From an uncultured Blautia sp. (GTDB taxonomy: Bacteria > Bacillota > Clostridia > Lachnospirales > Lachnospiraceae): a stretch of DNA of 64,000 nucleotides. Under the pieces are notes generated by a model, which ran no database searches, was not told the origin of the DNA, and saw only the letters and a list, made by a program, of their open reading frames with translations. This document shows, one piece after another, positions 42,690 through 51,536 of the stretch (position 1 is its first letter; every line of letters begins with the position of its first letter). Made by a program: the position numbers and the translations under genes. Where the stretch lies: contig CAKROW010000004.1 in NCBI GenBank assembly GCA_934373235.1, positions 20,507-84,506 of the forward strand, read 5' to 3'.

Positions 42690-44000
42690 TTGAATTTGGG
42701 AATGTTTTTAGCAACAAAAACCAGCACTCCTATTATCGGACAGATCGCGTCTGTGATGGGATGGATCATGGATGGCATTTATAAGGTGTTGAACAGCCTG
42801 TTCGGAATTCAGAACATTGGCCTTTGTATCATTATCTTCAGTATTCTTATTTTTGCATTTATGACACCGCTGCAGATCAAGCAGCAGAAGTTTTCCAAGT
42901 TAAGCGCCATCATGCAGCCTGAGATCCAGAAGATCCAGAAGAAATATCAGGGCAGGAAAGATCAGGATTCCATGATGAAAATGAACGAGGAGACACAGGC
43001 CGTATATCAGAAATACGGTGTTTCCCCTACAGGTAGCTGTGTACAGTTGGCTGTTCAGATGCCGATCCTGTTTGCGCTGTATCAGGTTATCTACAGGATC
43101 CCTGCATATGTAGGCAGTGTAAAATCTGCTCTTATGGGTGCTGTAGATCAGATTGTTGCCATAAATGGTTATACAGATATTCTGCAGAACTTTATTACAG
43201 ACAACAAGATGACCAGAGTAAGACTGATCATGGATGCATCCGGAAATGCAACCAGCAACTCTGTTGTTGATTTCTTATATGCACTTTCTCCTTCACAGTG
43301 GGATAAGCTTGCAGATATGAGTCAGTTTTCCGGCTTCACAGATACCATCAATCAGGCAGCAGGAAGCATGTCTCACATGCAGAATTTCCTGGGACTGAAC
43401 ATTGCCGACCAGCCTTTGTACTATATCCAGCAGGCTGTTAAGGGTGGATCTATCCTGATCGCCATTGCGGCACTTCTGATCCCGTTCCTTTCCTGGCTGA
43501 CACAGATGATCAACCTGAAACTTATGCCTCAGGCAGCTACATCTCAGGATGGAAATGACCAGGCTAATGCAATGGCAAACTCCATGAAGACCATGAACAC
43601 CTTCATGCCGCTGATGTCTGCATTTTTCTGTTTCACATTCCCTGTAGGTCTTGGTATCTACTGGATCGCAAGTGCAGTGGTACGAAGCGTTCAGCAGGTT
43701 GTCATCAACCGTCGACTGGATAAGATCGATATTCAGGATCTGGTTAATGAGAATATGAAGAAGATGGAAGCAAAGCGTGCCAAAGAGGGACTTCCGCCTC
43801 AGAAGATCACAAATCAGGCCCATCAGAGTGCAAAGAACATCAATACAAAGATCGACAAAGGCAACAGCGGAAGCAATACATCCGAGAGAGCGAAGAAAGT
43901 TGATCAGGCTTACCAGAATGCGAGAAATGCAAAAGCAGGAAGCATTACAGCCAAGGCTAACCTGGTAAGAGATTTCGATGAGAGAAATAAGAAAAAATAA
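42690..44000 (+). CDS. yidC: Membrane protein insertase YidC (SpoIIIJ/OxaA type)
   Basis: YidC inserts and folds membrane proteins, alone or with Sec. The 436-residue product has five hydrophobic spans, at about residues 34-57, 115-135, 222-240 (approximate), 260-280 and 300-325. Core motifs are MTPLQIKQQKFSKLSAIMQP and GVSPTGSCVQLAVQMPILFALYQV in two parts. Its C-terminal tail of roughly 90 residues is long, basic and glutamine/asparagine-rich, which can bind ribosomes. The start is TTG, seven bases after AGGAGG. Unlike many Gram-positive homologues there is no lipobox. Confidence 0.95.
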   Translation: MNLGMFLATKTSTPIIGQIASVMGWIMDGIYKVLNSLFGIQNIGLCIIIFSILIFAFMTPLQIKQQKFSKLSAIMQPEIQKIQKKYQGRKDQDSMMKMNEETQAVYQKYGVSPTGSCVQLAVQMPILFALYQVIYRIPAYVGSVKSALMGAVDQIVAINGYTDILQNFITDNKMTRVRLIMDASGNATSNSVVDFLYALSPSQWDKLADMSQFSGFTDTINQAAGSMSHMQNFLGLNIADQPLYYIQQAVKGGSILIAIAALLIPFLSWLTQMINLKLMPQAATSQDGNDQANAMANSMKTMNTFMPLMSAFFCFTFPVGLGIYWIASAVVRSVQQVVINRRLDKIDIQDLVNENMKKMEAKRAKEGLPPQKITNQAHQSAKNINTKIDKGNSGSNTSERAKKVDQAYQNARNAKAGSITAKANLVRDFDERNKKK

Positions 44001-44021
44001 TCAGGAACGGAGGGGTTCGTA

Positions 44022-45035
44022 ATGGAGGAATACATTCAGTTTTCAGCAAAAACAAAGAATGAAGCAATCACAAAAGCATGTCTCGAGCTTGAAACTTCCA
44101 GTGACCAGCTTGACATTCAGGTTGTCAGTGAAGGCAGCTCCGGATTCTTCGGAATCGGCAGCAAACCGGCTGTCATCAAAGTTCGTAGAATAGAGCCAGT
44201 TTCTGATGTACAGGAAATCGATGATATTGTGGAGTCAGTGAAGCTGGATGCCATCAAGGATGAGAAGAAGCTTGGCAGAGCATTTAAACCGGAGACTTCC
44301 AGAGCGAAGCAGACAAGTGAGGTTCGCGAGAGCCGCCCGAAGACAAAACCTGCACCGGTAAAAGAGGCAGCACCTGTTGAGACAGAGAAAGCTCCGGAGG
44401 AAGCTTCTTTCAAAGAGAAACCGGCAAAAGAGTTCACACAGAAGGTTAATAAACAGGTACGTGAGAAACAGCCAAGGGCTCCGAAAGAGAAGCTGCCGAA
44501 AGAAAATCGTGAGAGAGCTCCGAAGCAGGGAAGACCTGTGGAGATCATCACAGATCCGGCAAAGATCAAAGAGATCGAGGAGAGAGCAGTTGTCTTTCTT
44601 CGGGATGTATTTGGTTCCATGGAGCTTGGAGAGGTGGAGATCACATCCAAATATAACACAAATGATGGTTCTCTTGATGTGGATTTTGAAGGTGAGGATA
44701 TGGGAATCCTTATCGGAAAAAGAGGACAGACACTGGATTCCCTCCAGTATCTGACAAGTCTTGTGGTAAACAAGGGAGAGAGCAACTATATTCGTGTAAA
44801 GCTTGATACAGAGGATTACAGAAGACGTCGTAAAGAGACATTGGAGAATCTGGCAAGAGGAATTGCCTACAAGGTGAAGAAAACCAGAAAACCGGTAGTT
44901 CTTGAGCCAATGAACCCATATGAAAGACGTATCATCCACGCATCCTTACAGGGCAACAGATATGTTGAAACTGTCAGCGAGGGAGAAGAACCGTACAGAC
45001 ATGTGGTAGTAAGACTGAAACGTAATAATTATTAA
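44022..45035 (+). CDS. jag: RNA-binding protein Jag (KhpB/SpoIIIJ-associated)
   Basis: Jag is a KH-R3H RNA-binding protein encoded directly after yidC. It has 337 residues. The Jag-N domain covers residues 1-50 (QFSAKTKNEAITKACLEL, GIGSKPAVIKV), then a charged Pro/Lys/Glu-rich linker to about 175. The KH domain has the variant loop GILIGKRGQTLDSLQYL, and the R3H domain ends the protein (PMNPYERRIIHASLQGN). In streptococci the homologue affects cell division and pairs with KhpA. The linker is longer than usual. Confidence 0.95.
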   Translation: MEEYIQFSAKTKNEAITKACLELETSSDQLDIQVVSEGSSGFFGIGSKPAVIKVRRIEPVSDVQEIDDIVESVKLDAIKDEKKLGRAFKPETSRAKQTSEVRESRPKTKPAPVKEAAPVETEKAPEEASFKEKPAKEFTQKVNKQVREKQPRAPKEKLPKENRERAPKQGRPVEIITDPAKIKEIEERAVVFLRDVFGSMELGEVEITSKYNTNDGSLDVDFEGEDMGILIGKRGQTLDSLQYLTSLVVNKGESNYIRVKLDTEDYRRRRKETLENLARGIAYKVKKTRKPVVLEPMNPYERRIIHASLQGNRYVETVSEGEEPYRHVVVRLKRNNY

Positions 45036-45057
45036 GCTGGTTCATCTGTAGATACAG

Positions 45058-45100
45058 GACCGTATCCCGGGGAAATATCCCTGAGGGTACGGTCTTTTTT
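45058..45100 (+). terminator. Terminator of the rpmH-jag operon
   Basis: GACCGTA and TACGGTC with inner CCC/GGG pairing form the stem, followed by six T, just after jag. The sequence continues as TTTTTTATGTCATATG, resembling one arm of the palindromic element family seen at 22.7 and 45.25 kb. Confidence 0.88.
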
Positions 45101-45247
45101 ATGTCATATGAAATTACACCGCTTTTTTATTTGATCATCTTTTTATAAAATAGATTGCAATATCATATGGAATTCCTTATAATATATATGTTATTCTAGG
45201 TGAAAGCATGAATAACACGTTTTTGGCGTGTGCTTTTTCCGGAGTAA

Positions 45248-45299
45248 CTTTTTTTATGTCACAGGAATTCCTTTGTAAGATTCCGATAACATAAAAAAG
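45248..45299. repeat. Palindromic element upstream of mnmE
   Basis: CTTTTTTTATGT (45248-45259) and ACATAAAAAAG (45289-45299) are inverted arms around a GGAATTCC-containing centre. The segment TTTTTATGTCACAG followed by a single base and AAT recurs on the opposite strand at 59537-59554. A small GCCCTGTCGGGC hairpin follows at once. The remainder of the 335-base gap is AT-rich, with a possible extended -10 (TGTTATAAA) about 25 bases before mnmE. Confidence 0.6.
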
Positions 45300-45370
45300 C
45301 CCTGTCGGGCAGGATTTATTCTTATATGTAAGATAGTGTTATAAAAGGATTGGAGTGTTGAATATAAATA

Positions 45371-46771
45371 ATGGAAGGCAGAAATATAACCAGCTTTGAG
45401 GAGACTACGATTGCAGCTATTTCCACGGCAATGAGCGCATCAGGAATCGGAATCGTACGTATCAGCGGGCCGGAGGCATTTGAGGTAGCATCAGAAGTGT
45501 ACCGCTCCAAAGGTGGAAAAAAGATGCTGAAAAACGTACCAAGCCACACAATTCATTACGGATATATTTACGATAATGAGGAGATGGTGGACGAGGTTCT
45601 GGTAATGACAATGAGAGCCCCCAGAACCTATACAGGAGAGGATACCATAGAGATCGACTGCCATGGCGGTGTGCTGGCAATGCAGAAGGTTCTGGAGACT
45701 GTACTGAAGCATGGGGCTGTGATCGCGGAACCGGGAGAATTCACGAAGCGTGCTTTTTTAAACGGAAGGATCGATCTTTCCCAGGCGGAGGCTGTTATGG
45801 ATGTGATACAGTCCAAAAACGAGTACGCATTAAAGAATTCTGTGAACCAGTTAAAAGGCAATGTCCGAAAAACAGTACAAAGAATAAGAGAAAAAATACT
45901 GTACCATATAGCGTACATTGAATCAGCATTAGATGATCCGGAACATTACGATCTGGAAGGATATCCGGAAGAACTGGAAGAGATCGTAGAGCAGGAAAGT
46001 GCAGAGATAGAAGGACTGTTAAAAAGCTCCGCAGATGGAAAGATCATGCAGGAAGGCCTGAAAACAGTGATTCTTGGAAAGCCGAATGCAGGTAAATCCT
46101 CTCTTTTAAATATGCTTCTGGGAGAGGAAAGAGCCATTGTCACAGATATTGCAGGAACCACCCGTGATGTATTGGAAGAGTACATTAATCTTCACGGGGT
46201 GACTCTGAGAGTAGCAGACACTGCGGGCATCCGTCAGACAGAAGATCTGGTAGAGCAGATTGGTGTGACAAAGGCAAGAGAGATGGCAGCAGATGCGGAT
46301 CTGATCCTGTATGTGGTGGATTCTTCAAAACCACTGGATGAAAACGACAGAGATATCATAAAAAATTTGTTGGAGAAAAAGACAATTGTCCTCTACAGCA
46401 AGACAGACCTGGAGTCGGCCATAAAAATAGAGGAAATACAGGAAATGTTGGAGCTTCCGGTGATACCGGTATCTGCAAAAGAAGAGACAGGTGTCCGTGA
46501 GCTGGAGGAAAAGATACGGGAAATGTTCTTCAGCGGTGAGATCAACTTTAATGATGAGGTCTATATCACAAATGAACGTCACAGACAGGAACTTATAAAG
46601 GCGAAGAACAGTCTTGCCCTGGTAAAAAACAGCATTGAAGCCGGAATGCCGGAGGACTTTTTTTCCATAGATCTTACAGATGCTTATGAAAGCCTTGGAA
46701 GAATCCTCGGAGAATCCATGGGCGAAGATCTGGTAAACGAGATCTTCAGTAAATTCTGTATGGGAAAATAA
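45371..46771 (+). CDS. mnmE: tRNA-modification GTPase MnmE
   Basis: With MnmG, this GTPase adds carboxymethylaminomethyl groups to the wobble uridine of certain tRNAs. It has 466 residues: an N-terminal tetrahydrofolate-binding domain (TTIAAISTAMSASGIGIVRI), a helical domain, a central G domain with GKPNAGKSS, DTAGIRQTED and NTKD-like SKTDLE, and the C-terminal catalytic cysteine motif FCMGK (usually CIGK). No strong ribosome site is seen before the ATG, the best GGAG being too distant. Confidence 0.97.
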   Translation: MEGRNITSFEETTIAAISTAMSASGIGIVRISGPEAFEVASEVYRSKGGKKMLKNVPSHTIHYGYIYDNEEMVDEVLVMTMRAPRTYTGEDTIEIDCHGGVLAMQKVLETVLKHGAVIAEPGEFTKRAFLNGRIDLSQAEAVMDVIQSKNEYALKNSVNQLKGNVRKTVQRIREKILYHIAYIESALDDPEHYDLEGYPEELEEIVEQESAEIEGLLKSSADGKIMQEGLKTVILGKPNAGKSSLLNMLLGEERAIVTDIAGTTRDVLEEYINLHGVTLRVADTAGIRQTEDLVEQIGVTKAREMAADADLILYVVDSSKPLDENDRDIIKNLLEKKTIVLYSKTDLESAIKIEEIQEMLELPVIPVSAKEETGVRELEEKIREMFFSGEINFNDEVYITNERHRQELIKAKNSLALVKNSIEAGMPEDFFSIDLTDAYESLGRILGESMGEDLVNEIFSKFCMGK

Positions 46772-46807
46772 TATTTCCTGCCATATTATGAAAGGAATAC
46801 AAGCTTT

Positions 46808-48703
46808 ATGAGTAAAAAATTTTTAGAGGAAACCTATGATATAGCTGTTGTGGGTGCTGGCCATGCAGGATGTGAGGCTGCTCTTGCAGGTGCACGCCTG
46901 GGCCTGAAAACAGTAATGTTTACAGTAAGTGTGGACAGTATTGCCCTGATGCCATGTAATCCCAATATCGGTGGAAGCTCAAAGGGGCATCTGGTCCGTG
47001 AGCTGGATGCACTTGGCGGAGAAATGGGAAAAAATATTGACAAAACCTTCATCCAGTCCAAGATGCTGAATAAATCAAAAGGTCCTGCAGTCCACTCCCT
47101 CCGTGCACAGGCAGACAAGCAGGCCTACAGTACGGAGATGCGTAAAACACTGGAAAATACAGAAAATCTAACGATCCGTCAGGGAGAAGTAACCAAACTT
47201 CTGGTGGAAGATGGAAAGATCACAGGATTGAAAACGTTTTCAGGAGCGACTTATTACTGTAAGGCAGTGGTTCTGTGCACAGGAACTTACCTGAAAGCGC
47301 GGTGTATTTACGGAGATGTAAGTAATTACACAGGACCGAACGGTCTTCAGGCAGCCAATTATCTTACAGATTCCCTGAAAGAGCTGGGAATCGAGATGTT
47401 CCGTTTCAAGACCGGAACACCGGCACGAATTGCAGGAAATACCATCGATTATTCCAAAATGGAGGAGCAGTTCGGTGATGAGAGAGTAGTACCGTTCTCC
47501 TTTTCAACAGATCCGGAGAGCGTACAGATCCAGCAGAAATCCTGCTGGCTGACCTATACAAATGAAAAGACACATGAGATCATCCGGGATAATCTTGATC
47601 GTTCACCCCTTTATTCCGGAATGATCGAGGGAACCGGTCCGCGTTACTGTCCGTCTATTGAGGATAAGGTAGTACGTTTTGCGGATAAAAAACGCCATCA
47701 GGTGTTTATTGAGCCGGAGGGACTTTATACCAATGAGATGTATATTGGTGGAATGTCCAGCTCCCTGCCGGAGGATGTGCAGTATGAGATGTATCATTCC
47801 GTGCCCGGACTGGAAAATGCAAGGATTGTAAAAAATGCATATGCAATTGAATATGACTGCATCAATCCGCGCCAGCTTTATCCTACTCTTGAGTTTAAAA
47901 AGATAAGAGGACTTTTCAGCGGTGGTCAGTTCAATGGAAGCTCAGGATATGAGGAAGCAGCAGCGCAGGGCCTGATTGCGGGAATTAACGCAGCAATGGA
48001 AGTAAAAGGAAAAGAACAGTTGATCCTTGACCGTTCAGAGGCATATATCGGTGTTCTTATTGACGATCTGGTAACAAAGGAAAACCATGAGCCATACAGA
48101 ATGATGACAAGCCGTGCAGAGTACAGACTTCTTCTCCGTCAGGATAATGCAGACTTAAGACTTCGCAAGAAAGGCTGGGAGGTTGGCCTTGTTGATGATG
48201 AAACCTATGCAAAGGTTCAGGAAAAAGAGCGCAGGATACAGCAGGAGATCGAGAGGGTGGAGCATACAACAGTAGGTGCAACACAGGAGGTTCAGGCGCT
48301 TCTGGAATCCCTGGGAAGTACCCTTCTCAAATCCGGCACAACACTTGCAGAGCTGATCCGCCGTCCGGAGCTTTCCTATGAGCTGATCCGTCCTGTTGAC
48401 AAAGACCGTCCGGAGCTTCCGTGGGATGTATGTCAACAGGTTGACATAAATATAAAATATGATGGTTATATCCGACGTCAGTTAAAGCAGGTGGAGCAGT
48501 TTAAGAAACTGGAGCAGAAAAAGCTTCCGGAAGATATTGATTATGAGCAGGTAGGAAGCCTGCGTATTGAAGCACGACAGAAACTGGAAGCCTACAGGCC
48601 GGTATCCATCGGACAGGCATCCCGTATTTCAGGTGTATCTCCGGCAGATATATCTGTACTTCTGGTATATCTGGAAAGCAGAGCAGGTCACGGAAAAGCA
48701 TGA
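46808..48703 (+). CDS. mnmG: tRNA uridine 5-carboxymethylaminomethyl modification enzyme MnmG
   Basis: MnmG is the FAD-binding partner of MnmE in wobble-uridine modification. It has 631 residues. The dinucleotide-binding motif GAGHAGCEAALAGARLG is near the N-terminus. CNPNIGGSSKGHLVRELDALGG in two pieces, FRFKTGTPARI, GMSSSLPEDVQ and the C-terminal helical domain (EALPEDIDYEQV-like KLPEDIDYEQVGSL) are all present. It starts 36 bases after mnmE and overlaps no other gene; rsmG begins 13 bases later. Confidence 0.97.
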   Translation: MSKKFLEETYDIAVVGAGHAGCEAALAGARLGLKTVMFTVSVDSIALMPCNPNIGGSSKGHLVRELDALGGEMGKNIDKTFIQSKMLNKSKGPAVHSLRAQADKQAYSTEMRKTLENTENLTIRQGEVTKLLVEDGKITGLKTFSGATYYCKAVVLCTGTYLKARCIYGDVSNYTGPNGLQAANYLTDSLKELGIEMFRFKTGTPARIAGNTIDYSKMEEQFGDERVVPFSFSTDPESVQIQQKSCWLTYTNEKTHEIIRDNLDRSPLYSGMIEGTGPRYCPSIEDKVVRFADKKRHQVFIEPEGLYTNEMYIGGMSSSLPEDVQYEMYHSVPGLENARIVKNAYAIEYDCINPRQLYPTLEFKKIRGLFSGGQFNGSSGYEEAAAQGLIAGINAAMEVKGKEQLILDRSEAYIGVLIDDLVTKENHEPYRMMTSRAEYRLLLRQDNADLRLRKKGWEVGLVDDETYAKVQEKERRIQQEIERVEHTTVGATQEVQALLESLGSTLLKSGTTLAELIRRPELSYELIRPVDKDRPELPWDVCQQVDINIKYDGYIRRQLKQVEQFKKLEQKKLPEDIDYEQVGSLRIEARQKLEAYRPVSIGQASRISGVSPADISVLLVYLESRAGHGKA

Positions 48704-48716
48704 GAAAGGAAAACAT

Positions 48717-49433
48717 ATGTATAATTTAGAAATACTGGAAAAAGGCTGCCAGGAACTTGGGATCACCCTTGATGACACACAGGAACATCAGTTTATACAG
48801 TTTTATGAATATCTTGTGGAAAAAAACAAGGTTATGAATCTGACCGGAATCACAGAGTTTGATGAAGTTTTGGTAAAACATTTTCTGGACAGTCTTTGCT
48901 GCGTGAAGGCAGCAGACATGACCAAAGCAAAAAAAGTCATGGATATTGGCACAGGTGCCGGTTTTCCCGGAGTACCTTTAAAAATCGCATTTCCTCATAT
49001 AGAGGCTTGCCTCCTGGATTCCCTGAACAAGAGGGTGAAATTCCTGGAGGAGACATTTGCGCTTCTGGGACTGGAGAATATTACAGCTATTCACGGCAGA
49101 GCAGAAGAGTTTGCAAAAAACAAGGCATACAGAGAGCAGTATGATCTCTGCGTTTCCAGGGCAGTTTCCGGTCTTGCCACACTGTCTGAGTACTGCCTTC
49201 CATATGTAAAAAAAGGTGGCATTTTTGTGTCCTATAAATCGGGCTCTGTTCAGGAAGAAGTGGAAGCTGCAAAGAGAGCAGTGGAGATCCTGGGAGGAAA
49301 GATCCGGGATGTACAATACTTTGAGCTGCCTGGTGAAATTGGCCGGTCTCTGGTAGTGATCGAGAAAATAAAAAATACACCTGCCCGTTATCCAAGAAAA
49401 GCAGGAACCCCGTTAAGAGAGCCGCTGGCATAA
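48717..49433 (+). CDS. rsmG: 16S rRNA (guanine527-N7)-methyltransferase RsmG
   Basis: RsmG methylates G527 in the 530 loop of 16S rRNA. The protein has 238 residues from the ATG at 48717, which follows GAAAGGA. It has NKVMNLTGITEFDEVLVKHF, the SAM loop MDIGTGAGFPGVPLKI, LDSLNKRVKFLEE and the conserved SRAVSGLATLSEYCLP. An apparent longer reading upstream overlaps mnmG and is not used. It ends the mnmE-mnmG-rsmG unit. Confidence 0.96.
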   Translation: MYNLEILEKGCQELGITLDDTQEHQFIQFYEYLVEKNKVMNLTGITEFDEVLVKHFLDSLCCVKAADMTKAKKVMDIGTGAGFPGVPLKIAFPHIEACLLDSLNKRVKFLEETFALLGLENITAIHGRAEEFAKNKAYREQYDLCVSRAVSGLATLSEYCLPYVKKGGIFVSYKSGSVQEEVEAAKRAVEILGGKIRDVQYFELPGEIGRSLVVIEKIKNTPARYPRKAGTPLREPLA

Positions 49434-49513
49434 GTTGTCAGATTGTTTCACAGATTTATCACAGATTTATCCAATTTTTATCACAATTAATGCATAAACT
49501 TTTAAATGATGAA

Positions 49514-49566
49514 GATGTCCTCGGATTCCCCCATTCTCTGTTTCATCCGAGGGCATCTTTTTTTCA
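49514..49566 (+). terminator. Terminator after rsmG
   Basis: GATGTCCTCGGAT and ATCCGAGGGCATC pair over 13 bases with one G-U, followed by seven T. It separates rsmG from the ABC operon. Confidence 0.9.
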
Positions 49567-49595
49567 GTATAAGGTGCTAAAAGGAGGAGAGAACT

Positions 49596-50660
49596 TTGAT
49601 TGAAGTAAATGATCTGGTTAAGCGCTATGGGGATCACACAGCAGTTGACCACCTTTCTTTTCAAATCGAGAAGGGGAAAATTTACGGATTTCTTGGACCT
49701 AATGGTGCAGGAAAATCTACGACGATGAATATTATCACAGGATATATCGCGTCTACAGAAGGAAAAGTGACTATTGATGGCCACGACATTCTTGAGGAGC
49801 CGGAAGAGGCTAAAAAATGTATCGGATATCTTCCGGAGCAGCCGCCTCTCTATTTTGATATGACAGTTCTGGAATACATGAAATTTGTGGCAGATCTGAA
49901 AAAAATCCCCAAAAACAAAAAATCAGACATGATAAAAGATGTCATGGATATGGTTGGAATCACCAGTATGAGCAACCGTCTGATCAAAAACCTGTCCAAA
50001 GGTTACCGTCAGAGAGTCGGTCTTGCCCAGGCGATCATGGGATATCCGGATATTATCATCCTGGATGAGCCGACAGTTGGTCTTGATCCGAAACAGATCA
50101 TTGAGATCCGTTCACTGATCAAAAATCTGAAGAAAAAACATACAGTGATCTTAAGTTCCCATATTTTGTCAGAGGTCAGTGCAGTTTGTGATTATGTACT
50201 GATCATTTCCCACGGCAAACTGGTTGCCAGTGATACACCGGATAACCTGAGCCGTCTGGCAGCAGGATCCAACAGCCTTATGATAACTGCAAAAGGTGAA
50301 AAGACTACGATCAGAGATGCCATAGAGGGAATTGAGGGCGTTGATAAGGTGGATATATCCGGAGGGAAAAATGGTAACTGGAACGTTAAGGTTGCCATGG
50401 CAGAAAACACAGATATCCGTGAAAATGTATTTTATGCAATGGCATCAGCAAAGTGTCCGATCCTTGAAATGGGTGTTAAGAGAGTTTCACTTGAGGATGT
50501 ATTCCTTGAACTGACAGAAGGCGAAAAGAAAGATCATGAACCTTCAGATAAAAAAGAAACCTGGAAGCCGGTCAGTGACAAAAAAGAAGATAAGGTCGAA
50601 ATTCCTGAAGAAAACAGTGAAGTAAAAGCTGATGACAAAAAGGAGGGGAATCCATCATGA
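49596..50660 (+). CDS. ABC transporter ATP-binding protein (GldA/ABC-2 type)
   Basis: This ATPase of 354 residues powers the adjacent permease. Walker A GPNGAGKSTT, Q-loop YLPEQPPLYFDMTV, signature LSKGYRQRVGLAQA, Walker B IIILDEPTVGLDP and the switch histidine in ILSSHILSEV are all present. A variable C-terminal half ends in a highly charged tail of about 45 residues (KKDHEPSDKKETWKPV and beyond). The start is TTG, eight bases after GGAGG. It overlaps the permease gene by four bases. The set ATPase, permease, GldG-like and DUF4340 resembles the Gld-type export systems of many bacteria; the substrate is unknown. Confidence 0.92.
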   Translation: MIEVNDLVKRYGDHTAVDHLSFQIEKGKIYGFLGPNGAGKSTTMNIITGYIASTEGKVTIDGHDILEEPEEAKKCIGYLPEQPPLYFDMTVLEYMKFVADLKKIPKNKKSDMIKDVMDMVGITSMSNRLIKNLSKGYRQRVGLAQAIMGYPDIIILDEPTVGLDPKQIIEIRSLIKNLKKKHTVILSSHILSEVSAVCDYVLIISHGKLVASDTPDNLSRLAAGSNSLMITAKGEKTTIRDAIEGIEGVDKVDISGGKNGNWNVKVAMAENTDIRENVFYAMASAKCPILEMGVKRVSLEDVFLELTEGEKKDHEPSDKKETWKPVSDKKEDKVEIPEENSEVKADDKKEGNPS

Positions 50661-51520
50661 CAGCGATTTATAAAAGAGAACTGAAAAGTTATCTGACATC
50701 CATGGTCGGATATCTGTTCATGTTTTTTGTACTGGTTCTTACCGGAATTTATTTTTCAGCATACCAGCTTACAGCTTCCTATCCCAAGTTTGAATATACT
50801 TTGAGCTCTCTGACATTCGTGTTCCTCATTGGAGTACCGATCCTGTCCATGCGTGTACTTGCAGAAGAGCGTAAGCAGAAAACAGATCAGCTTCTTCTGA
50901 CTGCACCAGTTTCCGTTTGGGAGATCGTGGTTGGAAAATATCTGGCACTTGTAACTGTTTTTGCGATTCCGATGCTGGTCATCTGCTTTTATCCACTGAT
51001 CATGTCACAGTTTGGAACTGTATCATTCGGAACAGCCTATACTGCAATCCTGGGATTTTTCCTTCTGGGATGTGCAAATCTGGCAATTGGAGTTTTCATG
51101 TCAGCACTGACAGAAAGCCAGGTAATTGCGGCAGTACTTACTTTTGTCCTGCTGTTTTCATTTTATATGATGAATGGAATTTCATCCTTCTTTTCACAGG
51201 CGTCCATGTCCACGGCTGTTGCATTTGGTCTTCTGATCCTGGCAGCAGCGATCATTATTTATACAATGATCAAAAATGTTCTGATCTCCGCTGTGGTAGG
51301 AATCATCGGCGAGGTTGCTCTTGTGATCGTATATCTGGTTAAATCCAGCATTTTCCAGGGAGGTATCCAGAAAGTGCTTGATGTATTTAACTTAAGCGGA
51401 CATTACGAGAATTTCACAAATGGCGTGTTTGATATTACAGGAATTGTTTATTTTATTTCCGTATCAGCAGTATGCCTGTTTCTTACAACGCAGTCTATTC
51501 AGAAAAGACGCTGGAATTAA
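50657..51520 (+). CDS. ABC-2 type permease (GldF-like)
   Basis: This membrane subunit of 287 residues has six hydrophobic spans: near residues 18-40, 55-73, 100-125, 130-155, 165-187 and 255-280, with a further one around 200-225. The start (MTAIYKRELKSYLTSMVGYLF in two parts) and MRVLAEERKQKTDQLLLTAPV are hallmarks of GldF-type permeases. It overlaps the ATPase gene (ATGA). The gene ends 16 bases before the GldG-like gene. Confidence 0.9.
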   Translation: MTAIYKRELKSYLTSMVGYLFMFFVLVLTGIYFSAYQLTASYPKFEYTLSSLTFVFLIGVPILSMRVLAEERKQKTDQLLLTAPVSVWEIVVGKYLALVTVFAIPMLVICFYPLIMSQFGTVSFGTAYTAILGFFLLGCANLAIGVFMSALTESQVIAAVLTFVLLFSFYMMNGISSFFSQASMSTAVAFGLLILAAAIIIYTMIKNVLISAVVGIIGEVALVIVYLVKSSIFQGGIQKVLDVFNLSGHYENFTNGVFDITGIVYFISVSAVCLFLTTQSIQKRRWN

Positions 51521-51536
51521 GAGGGGGTGACCGAAA

